64,000 bases of DNA from Melastoma dodecandrum (Eukaryota > Streptophyta > Magnoliopsida > Myrtales > Melastomataceae), in NCBI GenBank assembly GCA_029817715.1, contig JARUPY010000353.1, positions 575,501 through 639,500 of the forward strand, given 5' to 3'. Shown piece by piece: positions 11,401-24,135 of this stretch; within the stretch, counting starts at the first letter, position 1; each line of letters starts with the position of its first letter. Under the pieces are notes generated by a model. The model ran no database searches and was not told where the DNA came from. It worked only from the letters and a program-made list of their open reading frames with translations. Both the position numbers and the translations under genes were made by a program.

Positions 11401-14400
11401 CTGATACCTTAGATGGGAAGGGAACAAGATAACAATTGCTCATGCTGCAGCAGGAGGAAGATTTTGACTATTTTGGTTTTTCCAACTGATTTTGCAATCA
11501 ATATATCATGTGGTAATATCCCATGCATGGATGAGTTTCAGAAATGTAAGTAAAACTTTTATATTAACCAATCAAGAACCATTTAAAAAAAACAAATACA
11601 TTCAAGGAATTTTTTGCGTCATTTCAAAAGCCTTTAATATACTAAGTTGAGAGTCCCCTCATGTGAAACATTGCCTTTCAACCACCTCTAAAGGTAGGTC
11701 AGAAGATATCAAAACAATGCATAAGATGATCAAAATATTATATTTAAATGACATTTAACCTTAACTTTTATACCACTTAATGCAAGAAAACCAGAGTATG
11801 AGAAAACAGCCAGTTAAGAGAAGAAATGTTTGATCGATGCTTTAATTGGTGCAACTCACCCTTTCTATCCAGTCCTCTGATCCACGAAACAAAAACCTTT
11901 ATCATGATTTTCAATACTCGAAACAAATAGTTAGGAAGAACAGACCTTCAACAAACATGAGTCTGTCCTATCGTCCCACTGTGAGCGTTCTGCAGCAGTC
12001 TGCAACAGTGAATGCACATGATAAATACAAACTGGAGGGTCATAGCACTTCTATGGCTGCACACGATAAATACAAAATTTATGAAAGATACCTGATTTTC
12101 TTCCATCAAAATTTTACAATGGATGAAATCTTGAATTTCCGTTTCCCTAGTTTCAAAAACAGGCATCGCAGTTTGAGCTATGCAACCTAAAGATTGCAAT
12201 ACCGCAGGTAAATGCGACTTTTCCTCCAACATATCCACCAGCCTCTGCACATTGATATATAGGATCCAAATCTCAATTATGTGAATGCAACTTTGGTTTT
12301 CAATCTCCAGCAGCAGTATAGCACTATAGTCTTTGCGGCTCATACGATACACTAAAAGCTGCAAACCTTGTACAAGACAGAGAGCGACTTCAATCCGTCG
12401 TCCCTAGCTATTGCTGCTAGAGCATGTACAGCATACTTGGCTTGTCTCCGACTCCCTTCAAGGCACAACGTTTCCAACAAAAGATCTACCGAACTGGGAG
12501 GCTCAAAATGCATCTTGTTAGTACGTGGACCTTTTGAATAACCCTCAATCAGAATAAGAAAAGTAACAGTACATTTGGTCATGATTGTCATGATACCTGG
12601 ATGACTGCGCCAGCTGTTCTCGAATGATCCCGCCACCTTTAGCTAATATATTTAGCGCTCCCTCCTTCACAATCTCATTACTATCTTTAAGGCAATTTAC
12701 TAATTCTTCATCAAATCCCACAAGCAGAGATGGACTATACTGCGAAAGAATCTGTGGAAGAAAATGCACATATGGTACTCAGCAACCAGACAACTACCTA
12801 TAAACATAAGCAAATGAAGGAAATAAGACTGACAAAATAAATATAACAAGCACTGGGTGAACCATAAGTTGTCAACAAATTGCCTGATTTCACATGTATG
12901 AACAACAAAATGCCCATAGTATTTTCCTTACCACTAACATATTCATGCAAGACTGGATATACAGAGTATTTCCAGCAAATTTTTGAACAGAAGCTTCGAG
13001 AATAATCTCCCCCACATATTCCTTGTTGAACAGCAGATATGAGCATTTCAAAGATAGGGTCCCAAGAAATTCAGAAAGGCAATGATTCTCGCCAAGGATA
13101 TTCTGCAACTCGCTCTGCCATTTCAAAGCACGATAAGGTTATCATAGTCATATAAAGCAATAAAGAATGGGACATCATTATTCAAATGAGGTAAAAACTC
13201 TCATTTAAGGGCTTTAGAAAACTAGACAGAACATATAGAAAGGAGCCAGTAATTTCATTAAAAAGGACATCTAATCACCAAGATATGCCAACATTTTTGG
13301 AAGATTGATAGTGTATGGAAAAGATTTTGAACAATGTCGCAATGTCGCATTAACAATCAATCAGATATGAAACAGTTTCCAGCTATATATATATAAAAAG
13401 CAATGTTTACCCGGAATACATGAGACTGATTGAAGCTAGTGTCTGGGTTTAGTAAACTAGCCAAAACATTCCAGAGATTAGTATCTTCTATTTGATCAAG
13501 TGCCTGGAAGTTCTCCTCGGCTTTCTCTGGGTTAAAAAAGAACCGCGACATAATTTTGAAGCAGAACATTGATTTCTGATGGATTTCTTGAACATCTCCA
13601 CCCTGCAGATGGAAATGACAGTTCTCACTTGAATGTTTCTAACTTATGTTCTTAATTGCAGAAGACTTAAATAACAGGTGTACCTGATACATCTGCCTAA
13701 GAGATAAGTATCTCTGCATCTCTAGTTGCAACCTACAATTAAAAAAACACATGCTTAACGTTGCTTCATCCATCAAGCAAGGTAACAGATTATTTAAAAC
13801 CATCGATGTCATCACAAACCTTTGCTTCTGCTCAAGCATTCTTTCTAGAGCTTTTACTTCAACCTTATCAAACACTGCGAAGAACCTAACCCAACATTTG
13901 ACTTTTTCCCCAACAGACATGCTACTTGGATACAGAGATCCATGAAGGACAGATTCAATCAACTCTGATCTGCATTAAGATCAGAAAATAGCATCACTAT
14001 TAATAATAACAAGACTTGAAACTGTCCACGTCAGACACTCGCTGCTAGGCTGTGTGTCTCACCGAAAATCTCTGTCGTAGTAGCATCTTAAGATCTTTCC
14101 AGGAATCCAGTCAAACTGCTTGTGGTCAACTGTGGGATCAGCGTTTGTGCAATGAACCCTGAATATGTCTGCTAACTTCTCCATGGTGAACGTTTTAACA
14201 AGAGGCTGCATATTACGTCAGGGAGAACATCAAGATTATCACTCTAGAAGATTCAATACTAACAAAGCACCACAAGTATCTTACTGATCTGTCCCGAAGA
14301 CGATCTGCCACCACTTTTACCGTTTCTGCAGGAATGACATTTGGACAAGTAGATGCCACATCACAGATTACTTCGACAACTCGCTTCCTCACATTCTCAT

Positions 14401-16710
14401 CATAGTCCAAAAGACGGTCACAAAGTGCGGCTAGACATACACAAGGCCGATGTTATCCAGAAGTCGCAAGTAAAGATGAGAAAGTCAAAAATAGTTCCAA
14501 AGCCTTTAAACTCACAAATAATCTGGGAGGCTTCAGATCTCGAAGGGTCAGCTAACAGGCAGCTCTTGACATGATCAAGTACAGACATTCTTATCTCCAC
14601 AGCTCTATCAGTCAACCTTGTCAGAAACTCGGAAAATACCAACTGGAATGGTTCGGCAATGGTGGGCTCGGAAGAAGAGAACAGGTCACCAGTGAAACTC
14701 ACAGCTCTTAAGCGAGTTTCTAGTTGATCAGACTACATAAACAAATATTAGAACGGGGAACTCAATCCTACATGATGCCTCATGGCAATGAACATTACAG
14801 AAAAAATATGTCGTATCCAGGAGATGGCAAGCATCCATACACAAAACAGACGTCAAAAGTAGAGTTGAACGGAATACTTTGCCGAAGCCTACAAAAAATT
14901 CAGGAATAACACATGCAGCAGACCACATCACAAACGCAAGACAACTTGCAGTAGCAATCAACCAATAAAAGAACCACACTTGTGTAGGGCGAGATTGAAC
15001 CATGAACCTTTACTTACCAGAAGCTCTCCTGTAAGATATGGGACGATGCCAACCAATAATTCAGGAGCACATCGAAACAAGTCATAGATCACATCATGGT
15101 AGTCAATCTCTTGAACAGTTACAGGCTTGCTATCTTCAGACATCGATGATACTAGGAATTGTTTCACCCCAGGTTCAAGTCTCTCTGCACAGCTCTTTAT
15201 GACTTTCATGGCTAGCCTCCTGGAAGCTTTAGAAACATCCTGGTGGTGCAAGAATTCAACAACATAACAATTTTGGTATATTGCAGAGGCTATTCCACAA
15301 TTGTTTCTGGTAATACTGAGAACAGGAAGAGCATATGGAAAATGGAGACGCTTACATCTTTTTTCCGACCTAATGCAGACAGTAAAACAAGTACTAGGTC
15401 TTCCAGTACATCCTCACTCTCATCTATTAATACGGTCATGATCTTGTGCATTGATGATATAACACTCTCTGGAAGAGCTTCACTGCCAATTCCACTATGA
15501 GTGAGTCCAAATTTGGAAAGAAAATAGAGTAACAGGAACAATAAGCAGATCACATTCTGGCCAATGCTCAATGGAAATAACTACAAATTTGTATTTCATT
15601 ACTATGGCACGATAACTGAAGCAACTTATTCTCAATAAACAAACCTGGCAACGGCGAGAAATGTAGTGAACATCTCATGCACGAGATCATCACATTCAAG
15701 GTCCAACATCACCACACATGACCTATATCTGGCAATCATCTCCAGTATGGCAACTCTTCTACCAAATGAGGGACCAGAAGCATCACCCAGTCCTTTAAAG
15801 GTACCAACAATCAATTCAAAAGTATCCTGAAAAAGACCCCGGGAAGATATTAAAACAGATTAAGGCATGTCGGAATTGAAACTGAAACTGAATACAAGCC
15901 TGCATAACGAGCTCCGGAAAACCTTCAGAATGTCATCAGTATAGGGAGCGTCGGGCGCAGTGATTCTCGTTATCTCACACAGACATGCCGCAACGAGCAG
16001 TTTGACATCCTTATCTTCATGTTTCAGTAAGTCAGGGTTCACTATGGCATTAAGGAAAGGCTGTATACCCTCCAAGGTTTTGGCTGACGGAGACTGGCGC
16101 AACTTAGACAGATATGTAGCAGCTTGCTGCAATCCAATCAACAAATCAAGTCGACTTCACCCATTTAGGACCAAATCACTATTTCCTTCCCACCATCTAT
16201 AACAACTGATGCCCGAGAAACAGAAAATCCCTAATCATCACGAGCCTTGTCTAGACCAAAATCCCAATAGATATCCCAACTTGTTCTCATACCAACTGAA
16301 CACGGATCTCGAAAACAAAAACACATTTTGACAAGCCGAAACCCTGCGAAGCATGACTACAAGGATGCCCAATCACCCCTCGCAGTCCCCCGCGCCAATT
16401 CTCACAGAAAGAGACAAAACCCACCAGGGGATGTCCAAATCCTAAACCCTAAAACAGGAAACTTTCGGGGAAAAGCACACAACTCCACGAAAACGTCCCA
16501 AAAACATACCAAAATTCGAAACCCAGGAACCTTCTGGGTCAACCTAACTTCCCCTATAAACAACAACCCACGATGCTACAAAAGATGGGGAGGGGGAAGC
16601 GAAAAGGAAACCTCGAGGAGAGCGGAGAGGGAGTCGTGGGAAGATGGAGGAAGGGAAGCGAGCTTGGTCCCGAGCTCCTTCAGCTTCAGCTCAGGCTTCT
16701 TCTCCCCCAT
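5422..16710 (-). CDS. PDS5: PDS5 sister-chromatid cohesion cofactor (HEAT repeats plus C-terminal Tudor-like domain)
   Basis: This is a complete gene on the minus strand with more than 30 exons. The start codon is at 16708-16710. Exon 1 (16612-16710) encodes MGEKKPELKLKELGTKL..., exon 2 is 15923-16126 (QAATYLSKLRQSPSA..) and exon 3 is 15645-15826 (GPSFGRRVAILEMIARYRSC). HEAT-repeat coding blocks continue at about 15360-15490, 15015-15240, 14510-14700, 14285-14430, 14060-14205, 13820-13972, 13411-13604, 12930-13115, 12597-12750, 12362-12520, 12090-12243, 11203-11335, 10928-11048, 10672-10795, 10349-10545, 9592-9750 and 9262-9405. Lysine-rich linker exons lie at 8428-8815 and 8152-8349. The small exons at 7553-7625, about 7377-7415 and 7026-7115 encode a Tudor-like fold (GCRIKVWWPMDKQ, FYEGTVKSYD, VLYDDGDVEILNLEKEKWE), as in plant PDS5 proteins. 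The acidic/basic tail ends at the stop at 5422. PDS5 binds the cohesin ring with WAPL and acts in cohesion, DNA repair and recombination in the nucleus. The protein is roughly 1,400-1,600 residues. Several small internal exons remain approximate. Confidence 0.92.
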
Positions 16711-17040
16711 CACGAGAGGGGAATCCTTCTAGGGCTAAACACCAAATCTTTGAACCCCTTCCCCCTTTTCCTCAGCCTACTTCGCTCCCATTCCTACTCC
16801 CAAGTGACTCTCGACCAGTAGAAAAGCTCGCTCGCCTCCAAAGTCAAACCAAAAAGGGGAAAGGAAAGGAGAGGAAAGGATTGTCGGTTCTGGTTCTTCT
16901 TCTTCTTCTTCTTCACCGGTTCCGGTCCGCAGGCGTGGAGGTGGGGCACGTGTTTGAAACCAACACCACCTTCCCAAAAAACACAAAAATTCTCTTCTTC
17001 CGTGTCGTTTGTGAAGATTTCCGCAAACTCCCTCCCTAAC
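16711..17040 (-). promoter_or_regulatory. Leader and proximal promoter of PDS5
   Basis: Directly upstream of the PDS5 ATG on the minus strand. It contains a GAA/TTC-type microsatellite at about 16898-16915 (TTC repeats on the plus strand) and purine-rich tracts typical of plant 5' leaders. No clear TATA element was seen, as is common for housekeeping genes. Confidence 0.4.
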
Positions 17041-18293
17041 GGGGAGTGTATGATCCCGGCCGGCGCGCGAATTCGGTCCGGCTCGTCCTCGAGTCCGGAC
17101 TCGAGCCTTACATTTTATAGTTAATTCGGATTCGGGTCGATTTTTCGGCCCGACATGCTGTCCCGGATAAATTTTATAAATAATTAAAATAAAATATAAA
17201 AAAATAAAAAATAATATAAGGCGAGGAAAATGGACTAAAAGGTCAGACAAGGTTCAGATTCCGGCTCATGCTGGATTTTTTTTGACCGGGCTCCGACCAA
17301 ATTATTCGAGCCCGATTAGGTTCGAGCTCGAACTCCGGTCGATGTATTTTTATCCGAGCTTCCGAATCCGACCCGGCTCATTGACATCCCCGCTCCCCGT
17401 CCGATTTGCAGGAGACCGCTTGGGGTTGGATGAAGTGTTGGGCACCCATTCTCCTCGCTTTATTTCGGCTCTTACGAGACTTCTGTTAAGTTGTGTTTTT
17501 TACGGAAAATTTCTAAACTGCAAGTAGCAGTGAGCCACGGAATAATTTACAAAATAAATAGATTAAATATAAAATTTTGAATTTATTTAAAAAAAAAACT
17601 CGAAATCAATGAAAAAGTTTATTCCAAATTTACAGAATAATTCGAACTTCAGTCAAAATTCTATACTAAATACGAAGTTAATAACCGATTTATTTTATAA
17701 AATATTTTACGTACCAACGTTACCGAGTAACAACCGGTCATCATCGATGCCGATGACCAATTTCCGTTGGGAGTTTTACAAAATGAAAACGTATTTTTTC
17801 TTCTAAAATTAAGCTATCGAACAAAACTCGTTCCGACCAAAGTGTAACTGACTGGGGGACACACTGACTCGGACAACGTCCAATGTAAGAAGAAAGTCCA
17901 TAATATCATGCTGAGATCCGGTTCGATTCCCACACCAAACCAGCGCTTCCTGACTCAACTCATCGGCCTCGGAGTTGCCCGCCTCCTGTCAGTACCATCG
18001 CTGCCGCCCCCTGCTCTCGAAAGAGGCCAGCTTTCCTCGGGTAAAGAATCGGGTTACGAGTTTTGTGCTTTACCCAATTAGGGTTTGCCCGTCGAAGATT
18101 CTTTCTTTCATTGTTTCTGGATTGATGGGTCGATCAAAAATCTGATCTTTGAGCGATGCCCACCTGGGAATCGTGTTCCGTGCAAAAACAATGTTAATAT
18201 TAGAATTTTGGGGTGTTGTCTTGGCGATTTCTAGGAATCAGGACAGGATATTCTCGCTACTCTAGGGCTCGGTTGATTGTCAGGCCATCGTCA
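17041..18293. other. Intergenic region between PDS5 and NUDT2-like genes
   Basis: The left part (17041-17420) mixes GC-rich, CGAG/CTCGAA-rich runs with an AT-rich core at about 17160-17220 and could be an old repeat, but I cannot name it. 17520-17820 is AT-rich and featureless. The right part (about 17940-18293) is the likely 5' leader of the Nudix gene; a pyrimidine stretch ending in CTAG at about 18234 suggests a leader intron. Confidence 0.35.
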
Positions 18294-21093
18294 ATGTCCA
18301 CCAGTGCAGCTTGTGCTCAGCAATTAGCTGCTGGCAAAGCAGCTGCCGAAAATCGAGTTCAGGGAATGAAGCTGCTGAGTGGTAAGGAGGATTATTATGG
18401 GGGAATTATAGTCGAAATGGATGAGCCCATGGAGCCTTCTGCTTTTGTGTCAATCCTCAGAGCTTCGATTTCTAACTGGAAAGTTCAGGTACTTTTGAGT
18501 TTCCGTTATAGATTAGGGAGGGGCACGCCGATACTATGACGTTTAGGTAGCTTATTTCCAGTTCACTAGTTTTGAGTCTCAATAATTACAGTAAGTACTC
18601 AATTCTACTGGCTGTAGCAAATACTCAATTTCACATGCATGGGACTTCCTTGTCAATGAGGTTTGCCTTACAAATATAGGGTGGGAGTTGGACCAATGAG
18701 CGTCTATCAGAACAGTTTTTCAATCTGCTCACCGACCGTGAGCTTCTCTTTTGTATTTACATCCTTCATGTTGCTGAAATGTTTCAGGGTAAAAAGGGTG
18801 TATGGATAAAGTTACCGAAAGAACTCGCAAACCTCATCGAATCTGCTGTTAAAGTAAGCAGAGTGAATTTTATTAGTCTTATTTCCACCGAGCTTGATCT
18901 TGATTTTTTTTTTCTTGTCTGATTCTGAGATGCCAATTGTCTGTTTTGAGGCAGGAAGGGTTCAATTTTCATCATGCTGAGAAGGACTACTTGATGCTTG
19001 TGTACTGGATTCCAGATACTCCTGATACTATTCCTGCTAATGCTACTCACCGTGTTGGTATTGGAGCTGTTGTTTTTAATGAGAAAAATGAGGTGCCCCT
19101 TCTTATTTGGTATCCTGTAGGCACATGATCTGAATATCATATCAAATAATCATGTCTCGTTGATAGCAGTAGCCAATGTTATTTGACAAGAGGAGTCCTC
19201 GTTGACAGTGGTCATGCCAAAAGTGCCTACTTAAGTGCCGTTTTAGCAATATCTACTTGTTATCGAGTGGACTGATTAGACCAAAATGATTTTAAGAGAG
19301 ATAGCAAAGGAAGAGATTATTTACTGATTATTTACTTAAATAATGGTGAGGATATGTCTTGTGAAAGAATGTGATGGTTGTAGCAGATTCATACTGCTAA
19401 TTTCGCTTGTTGGAGTTTAAAATTTGAATGGTATTGTTCTAGGGAAAACAACAATGCTTGAACTTGTCGATTTCGGGGACCATCAAAAGGTTAATCTTGC
19501 AGAGCTAGGGATTCACTGGGATGTTATTGGACTTCTAGTAAAACACTTTCCATGTGCTTGTGTTGGAGCAAAAGCTTGTACGTAGGAAATACCAATAGAC
19601 ATTTAGTTAAAATCTTAGTCCTTATGAGGTTGCTGTATTCAGTCTGAGGTTATCCTAGTCAGATAACATCTGGTAAAGGAATGAGGTGTGCAGGTGGGTA
19701 TAGGCTGGATCTAAAAGTAGTCAAGCTTGTGATTAGGAGCTACATTAGCCTTTTACTTTAGCTACAACAGCTAAAATCTTTAGTCATCAGTCCTTTTTTG
19801 TTGTGGTTGTATTCTTCTGAAGTCTGCCCAATCGTATGGTAACCGGTAAAGGATACAACTGAAATGAGGAAGTGGGTATTTAGCGAGATCTTAAAGAAGT
19901 CAGAGGATGAGCTAGACAATGGACTTTTATCTTACAGACCCAGAGAGGGCTTGGGATGCATTAGTGATTTTGGTTCTTATATCCTCGGTAATTGTATTGA
20001 CCAACGGGAATGGCCTTGCCCTACCACCTAAGACAATTAAGCACCATTGACAGATGACACACCATGGCTTTGCTTGATATTCTTTCTTTTGACTTTGTCT
20101 GGACGATACATTTCTAGCTGTCAAGTAACTGCTTATAAGGTGTGATGCGTGCTGGTAGAGAACTATTACGGACAATGCTACAAGGGTCTGTGACCACCAG
20201 CATTCTGGCCACTGATCGTTTAGCCCATGTTGTGATAGGTGCTAGTGGTCCAAGAGAACAGTGGGAGATTTCAGGGAAGCGGCGTGTGGAAGTATCCTAC
20301 CGGTGTGGTTGATGAGGCCTGTCCTTAATGATATTGCTGGATTATCTCTGAATCTACTTGGGGTAGGACAGATTTCCTTACTCCGTTTATGTCGTTTTCC
20401 AGGGGGAGGATATATGCATCGCAGCTGAGAGAGAAGTTAAAGAAGAGACAGGAGTGAGTAAGACATGCTCTGCTTTTTATGCTACATATTATATGTCAAG
20501 TCCCCAGATTAATTTCCTATGCATTCGCAGATCAATGCAGAGTTTATAGAGGTCTTAGCATTTAGGTATGAATCCCGATGACTCCTAACTCTTGTCATAT
20601 CTTCTGGTACTTTGAGAAGAAGTAGAACGTTCGACAGAGAACTTGAGATATGATTTCTCTTTTTGGTTTCATCAACAGGCAATCACACCAAACATTCTTT
20701 ACAAAGTCAGATTTATTCTTTGTCTGCCTTCTGCGACCGCTGTCATTGGAGATCCAACTGCAGGAGGTGGAGATTGCAGCCGCTAAGGTATTCCAATAAA
20801 GTAACCTCGAATATCCTATGATTATGTTCTCTCCTGCTTATCCAGCTTCCCTTCTCTTACGGGGGAGGGGGTGATCAATCCACCTGCAGTGGATGCCATT
20901 CGAAGAATTCAAAGCGCAACCATTCAACCAAAACAATGAGCTCCTCGAGAACATAATCCAGATATGCTCATCAAAGAAGGGCGGGATGTATTCAGGGTTC
21001 ACTCCGGTGCCAACCTCAGCAGCCTTCTCGGACGAGAAGAGCCACATGTACCTAAACAGTAGCTGCCTTAGCCATAACCTCAGCAAACAGTAA
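18294..21093 (+). CDS. Nudix hydrolase, NUDT2-like
   Basis: Exons that keep one frame are 18294-18488, 18788-18853, 18955-19092, 20239-20316, 20403-20453, 20531-20565, 20679-20787 and 20890-21093, giving about 291 residues. The Nudix box G-x5-E-x7-REVxEE-x-G-I is complete at about residues 155-177 and spans three exons. The plant N-terminal domain (GKKGVWIKLPKEL..) and the HHAEKDYLMLVYWIP block identify the NUDT2/5/6/7/10 group, which hydrolyses ADP-ribose and NADH in the cytosol. The conserved PTGVVDE|GEDIC junction requires intron 4 to start with GC rather than GT (20317-20318). The ATG at 18294 was chosen because it starts the conserved region and no upstream in-frame ATG follows the likely leader intron. 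Its position next to PDS5, an Ole e 1 gene and mtACP favours NUDT2 itself. Confidence 0.88.
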
Positions 21094-21933
21094 AAGTCTT
21101 CGAGCCTTTCTTCACCATTCGTAATCCCTCGAACAACATTTTTCCCTGTCAAGGATGACATAGCTGTACAGGAGAACACAATAAATCTTGGGCAATCTGT
21201 GCAATAAGTCAACTAAAAAGGAGTATCATTGTTTTGCTGAAGTTATCCTTGTCCAGGCAAGTCATCAGTTCATATCTGTTTCTGTTGCTGCTGCTGCTGG
21301 GGATCAACTACCCAAAAAAGGAAGAGGCAGATGGGAATATGGTTGTGGGGGAAGAAAACACTGGGAGTTGGGACTTTGTAAGAAAGAGGGATGACGTGTC
21401 ATCAGTTGTCCTAAAGGAGGGTGATCCATCCCTTATTTTCTTAAGCCCCCTCTTTGCTTTGAGTAGTTAACCAAACCAACACCCTTCAACTTTGCCTTCT
21501 TCTCCTCCACCCTTGAAATTACAAATCAGTCCCCAATTTTGGGATCAAACCTGGGTTTTATGTGTCTCGTAAATGTATCAATCCACAGCAAAGCAATGTA
21601 ATTCAGAATCCTAGGTTGTCATAGATATAGAAATACAAGAAGATCTGAGAAATCCCATGATTTTGTTGCAGATGAAATGTCTCACTTTTCACAGAAGAAG
21701 AGAAGGACTTTGGTTTATAATGATAATATGGGATTTGGATGGGAGGTATTAGTCAGTGATTAGGTCTAATATTATGATCATTACAAGAGAGAGGTTGAAA
21801 GCACAACCGCCCTCATTCTGCCGCAATTTTGACGCGACAAGGAAAGGAGAGAATGTAATAAAAAAATTTTCATCTGACCAACTTCCTCCCATCGAAGGCC
21901 ATTTTGGTACATTCACATAAGCTCGGAGAGGGT
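21094..21933. other. NUDT2-like 3' flank and Ole e 1 upstream region
   Basis: Non-coding. The left part should be the 3' untranslated region of the Nudix gene and the right part the promoter of the next gene. A TGC/CTG microsatellite lies at about 21283-21299. No other gene was seen. Confidence 0.35.
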
Positions 21934-21941
21934 TATATAAA
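21934..21941 (+). promoter_or_regulatory. TATA box of the Ole e 1-type gene
   Basis: TATATAAA about 85 bases upstream of the ATG at 22025, correctly spaced for a transcription start near 21965 and a short leader. Confidence 0.55.
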
Positions 21942-22024
21942 AAGCAAGGAGAGGTTGAACTTCCTCTCTTTCGTGCGTCTTCTTCCACTGTTATCCGCGA
22001 GAGGAGGAGGGCTTAAGCCGAAAG

Positions 22025-23197
22025 ATGAGAAGATATTCCAGGCGGGACGTACTTGTGACCATGTTTGCGACGGTCTTGTTGTTGTTGTTGTTCGTGTCTG
22101 GCTCGTCGGCTGTGGAGGAGGAGACGTTGTTCGGCGGTTGGACCCGTGAAGAGATGGTGGAAATGGCCGGATACGGGGAGGAGGATCTGTCGAAGGTTAT
22201 CGTCACTGGCTCGGTCGCGTGCAAGGCGTATCTCCATGACGGCAGGCAGCTCCGAGCATGGCCGGTCTCAGGTACGTTGGAACGAGCTTGGATAATCATC
22301 GCGTCTTTGCATTCATTGTGTAGAATAATAATAGTTGATGGTGAGGAACTTCTAGTCGAATTCGTGTTGGAACTTGTGGGTTGCTACGTCGTCACGGTGG
22401 GATGGTATCGGTCGTGGGGGCGGCCTGGATCGTTGCGATGAAACAGTTAGGGGAGGGAGTTCATTTTCAACGTCAGTTAGGCGATGAGAACCTCACAACA
22501 AACCTCCTACGTCTAAGTGGTCCGTGGGACGAACCTTGAATGAGTAATTTAAGGCTCATTTGGTCAAAAGAAACAAGGACAGGCATTCCATGCTAACGTG
22601 CTAGAAATCGGTCCCCTTCGATGGAGGCTTTATGACATGCCAACTCCTCTTCTCGGCTTCGACTCACCAGAATTTGATCCGGTGTATGAGGAGGATTGTT
22701 CGTTCTTTAGTAGGTGAAATTGCAGCCCCTCGATCATTCTTTAGACCAAAGCAAAAGTTTGATATTACTTCCTCACCCGACGATCGGGACATTTGGTAAG
22801 AATGATGGTTACCTGGATATTGATGTCCAGTAATTGAAAAGTCTGACCTGCAGGGGCGCTGGTTGCTGTTGAATGCCGTGCAGAGGGGATGGGCGGCAAG
22901 CCTATTCAAACACGTGCGATCACGGATGAAGACGGTGGTTTCGCAATCAACCTTCCATCGGAACTACATTCCGTCGCAGATTTACACCAGAAATGTTGCA
23001 TTCAACTGCTTAGAACGCCCCACAGTTCGTCATGCCGACCAGCGGATATTAGAAAGCATGGGCACATAAGGCTGCTGTCAGACATAAGCGGAACTCGAAC
23101 TTACGAAGCAGAGAAGATAAGACTTATACACTCAGCATCGCACCGTCCACAAGGACAAGTCAAGCAAGAGAAGGGCAGCATGGATGGTTCGTGGTGA
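22025..23197 (+). CDS. Pollen Ole e 1 allergen/extensin-family secreted protein
   Basis: Two exons, 22025-22271 and 22854-23197, join in frame (TCA-G|GG-GCG) to about 196 residues. The start MRRYSRRDVLVTMF.. followed by a Leu/Val-rich core ending GSSA is a clear signal peptide. The Ole e 1 domain follows: VIVTGSVACK, then PVSGALVAVECRAE, then ITDEDGGFAINLP and a second cysteine cluster (KCCIQLL..). This gives the beta-sandwich pattern and cysteines of the family, whose members are secreted to the cell wall and mostly lack a known biochemical activity. The polar tail after the domain is not conserved. A TATA box lies at 21934. The position beside NUDT2 and mtACP matches an Ole e 1 family gene in Arabidopsis. 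Confidence 0.82.
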
Positions 23198-23651
23198 TCG
23201 TAGCTGACCTGATAACCAAGGATCGTATGATGGCACCCGATGGCAAAGGATTTGTCCTGATATCTCATGGAACTTGTAAAGTAAAATATACGCCTTGTAT
23301 AAGAGACATAAAGATGAGAAAATAATTTGCATGTACAGATCCACAAGATACGAGATTACCGCGAAGGACGTGATTATTTTCGATGTACATATGACACACA
23401 CGAATAAGAAGCTCTGCTTCAGGAAAACATCGTTCTCCTACTATATCCGATCCTTCATGATCAAGGTTTAAACTAGGGCCAGATTTCGGACATCACATTC
23501 CTAAACCTTTTGAAATACACGAATGCGATACACGTCCAGTCTAAAAGCAAAGCGAGCAGCGGAATCAGCAAACCAAAGAGAAGAGGCGTCGGCATCTGTT
23601 CAATATGTGAATTCAACAAAATCACATACGCGCACGCAACCGCCAAACTTA
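23198..23651. other. Convergent 3' flanks of the Ole e 1 and mtACP genes
   Basis: The two genes converge here. The stretch should be their two 3' untranslated regions and a short spacer. No other feature was recognised. Confidence 0.35.
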
Positions 23652-24135
23652 CTATCTCTCCACGGGTTTCGCGTCCGTTCCAGAAGCAATGTACCTGGCA
23701 ACGTCAGCGCAGCATGTGAGTTTATCAGCAACCTCTTCAGGAATTTCAAGGGAGAATTCCTGCTCCAAAGCCATCACTAGTTCCACCTTGTCCAAACTAT
23801 CGAGGGACAAGTCCTTCTGGAAATCAGCCGTTTCAGTCACCTGCTCCCACGGCCATGCCCAGAAACAATCAACCGTCAGAATCCCATGTTGTAAAGCATA
23901 GAAGAAATCAGGAAACAGATAAAAAAAACACGACCTTAGAAACATCGATCCTATCGAACTTCTTCACCAGGCCAACGACACGGTCGAGGATCTGTTCAGT
24001 CCCGGGAGTAGCTGCCGCTGTGCACATCGCCCGGATCAGGAAATTCTCTCCACATACTTTCCCAGCAAACACAGGAGGTCGAACGTAGGCCCTCAACCTC
24101 AGATGCCTTAGAATGGAATTCTTGACGTAATTCAT
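23652..24135 (-). CDS. Mitochondrial acyl carrier protein (mtACP3-like)
   Basis: Two exons on the minus strand, 23936-24135 (with 23935 as the last base) and 23652-23840, join in phase 0 to 129 residues. The N-terminal 40 residues are basic, free of acidic residues and begin [18 protein letters not shown], a typical mitochondrial presequence. The carrier domain holds the 4'-phosphopantetheine site D-S-L with Ser near residue 82 ([15 protein letters not shown]) and ends with the usual [13 protein letters not shown] helix. Mitochondrial ACP carries octanoyl chains for lipoate synthesis and is bound by LYR proteins. A GCAG acceptor just upstream of the ATG (about 24150) indicates a leader intron, which is why the ATG at 24135 is preferred to in-frame ATGs further upstream. 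Confidence 0.9.

Noticed and set aside
17041..17420. GC/AT alternating stretch as a named transposon
   Set aside because: No terminal repeats, target duplications or coding parts could be identified, so no class is claimed.
22013..22299. Minus-strand frames over the Ole e 1 first exon
   Set aside because: Shadows of the signal-peptide exon; the plus-strand model is supported by splice sites, family motifs and a TATA box.
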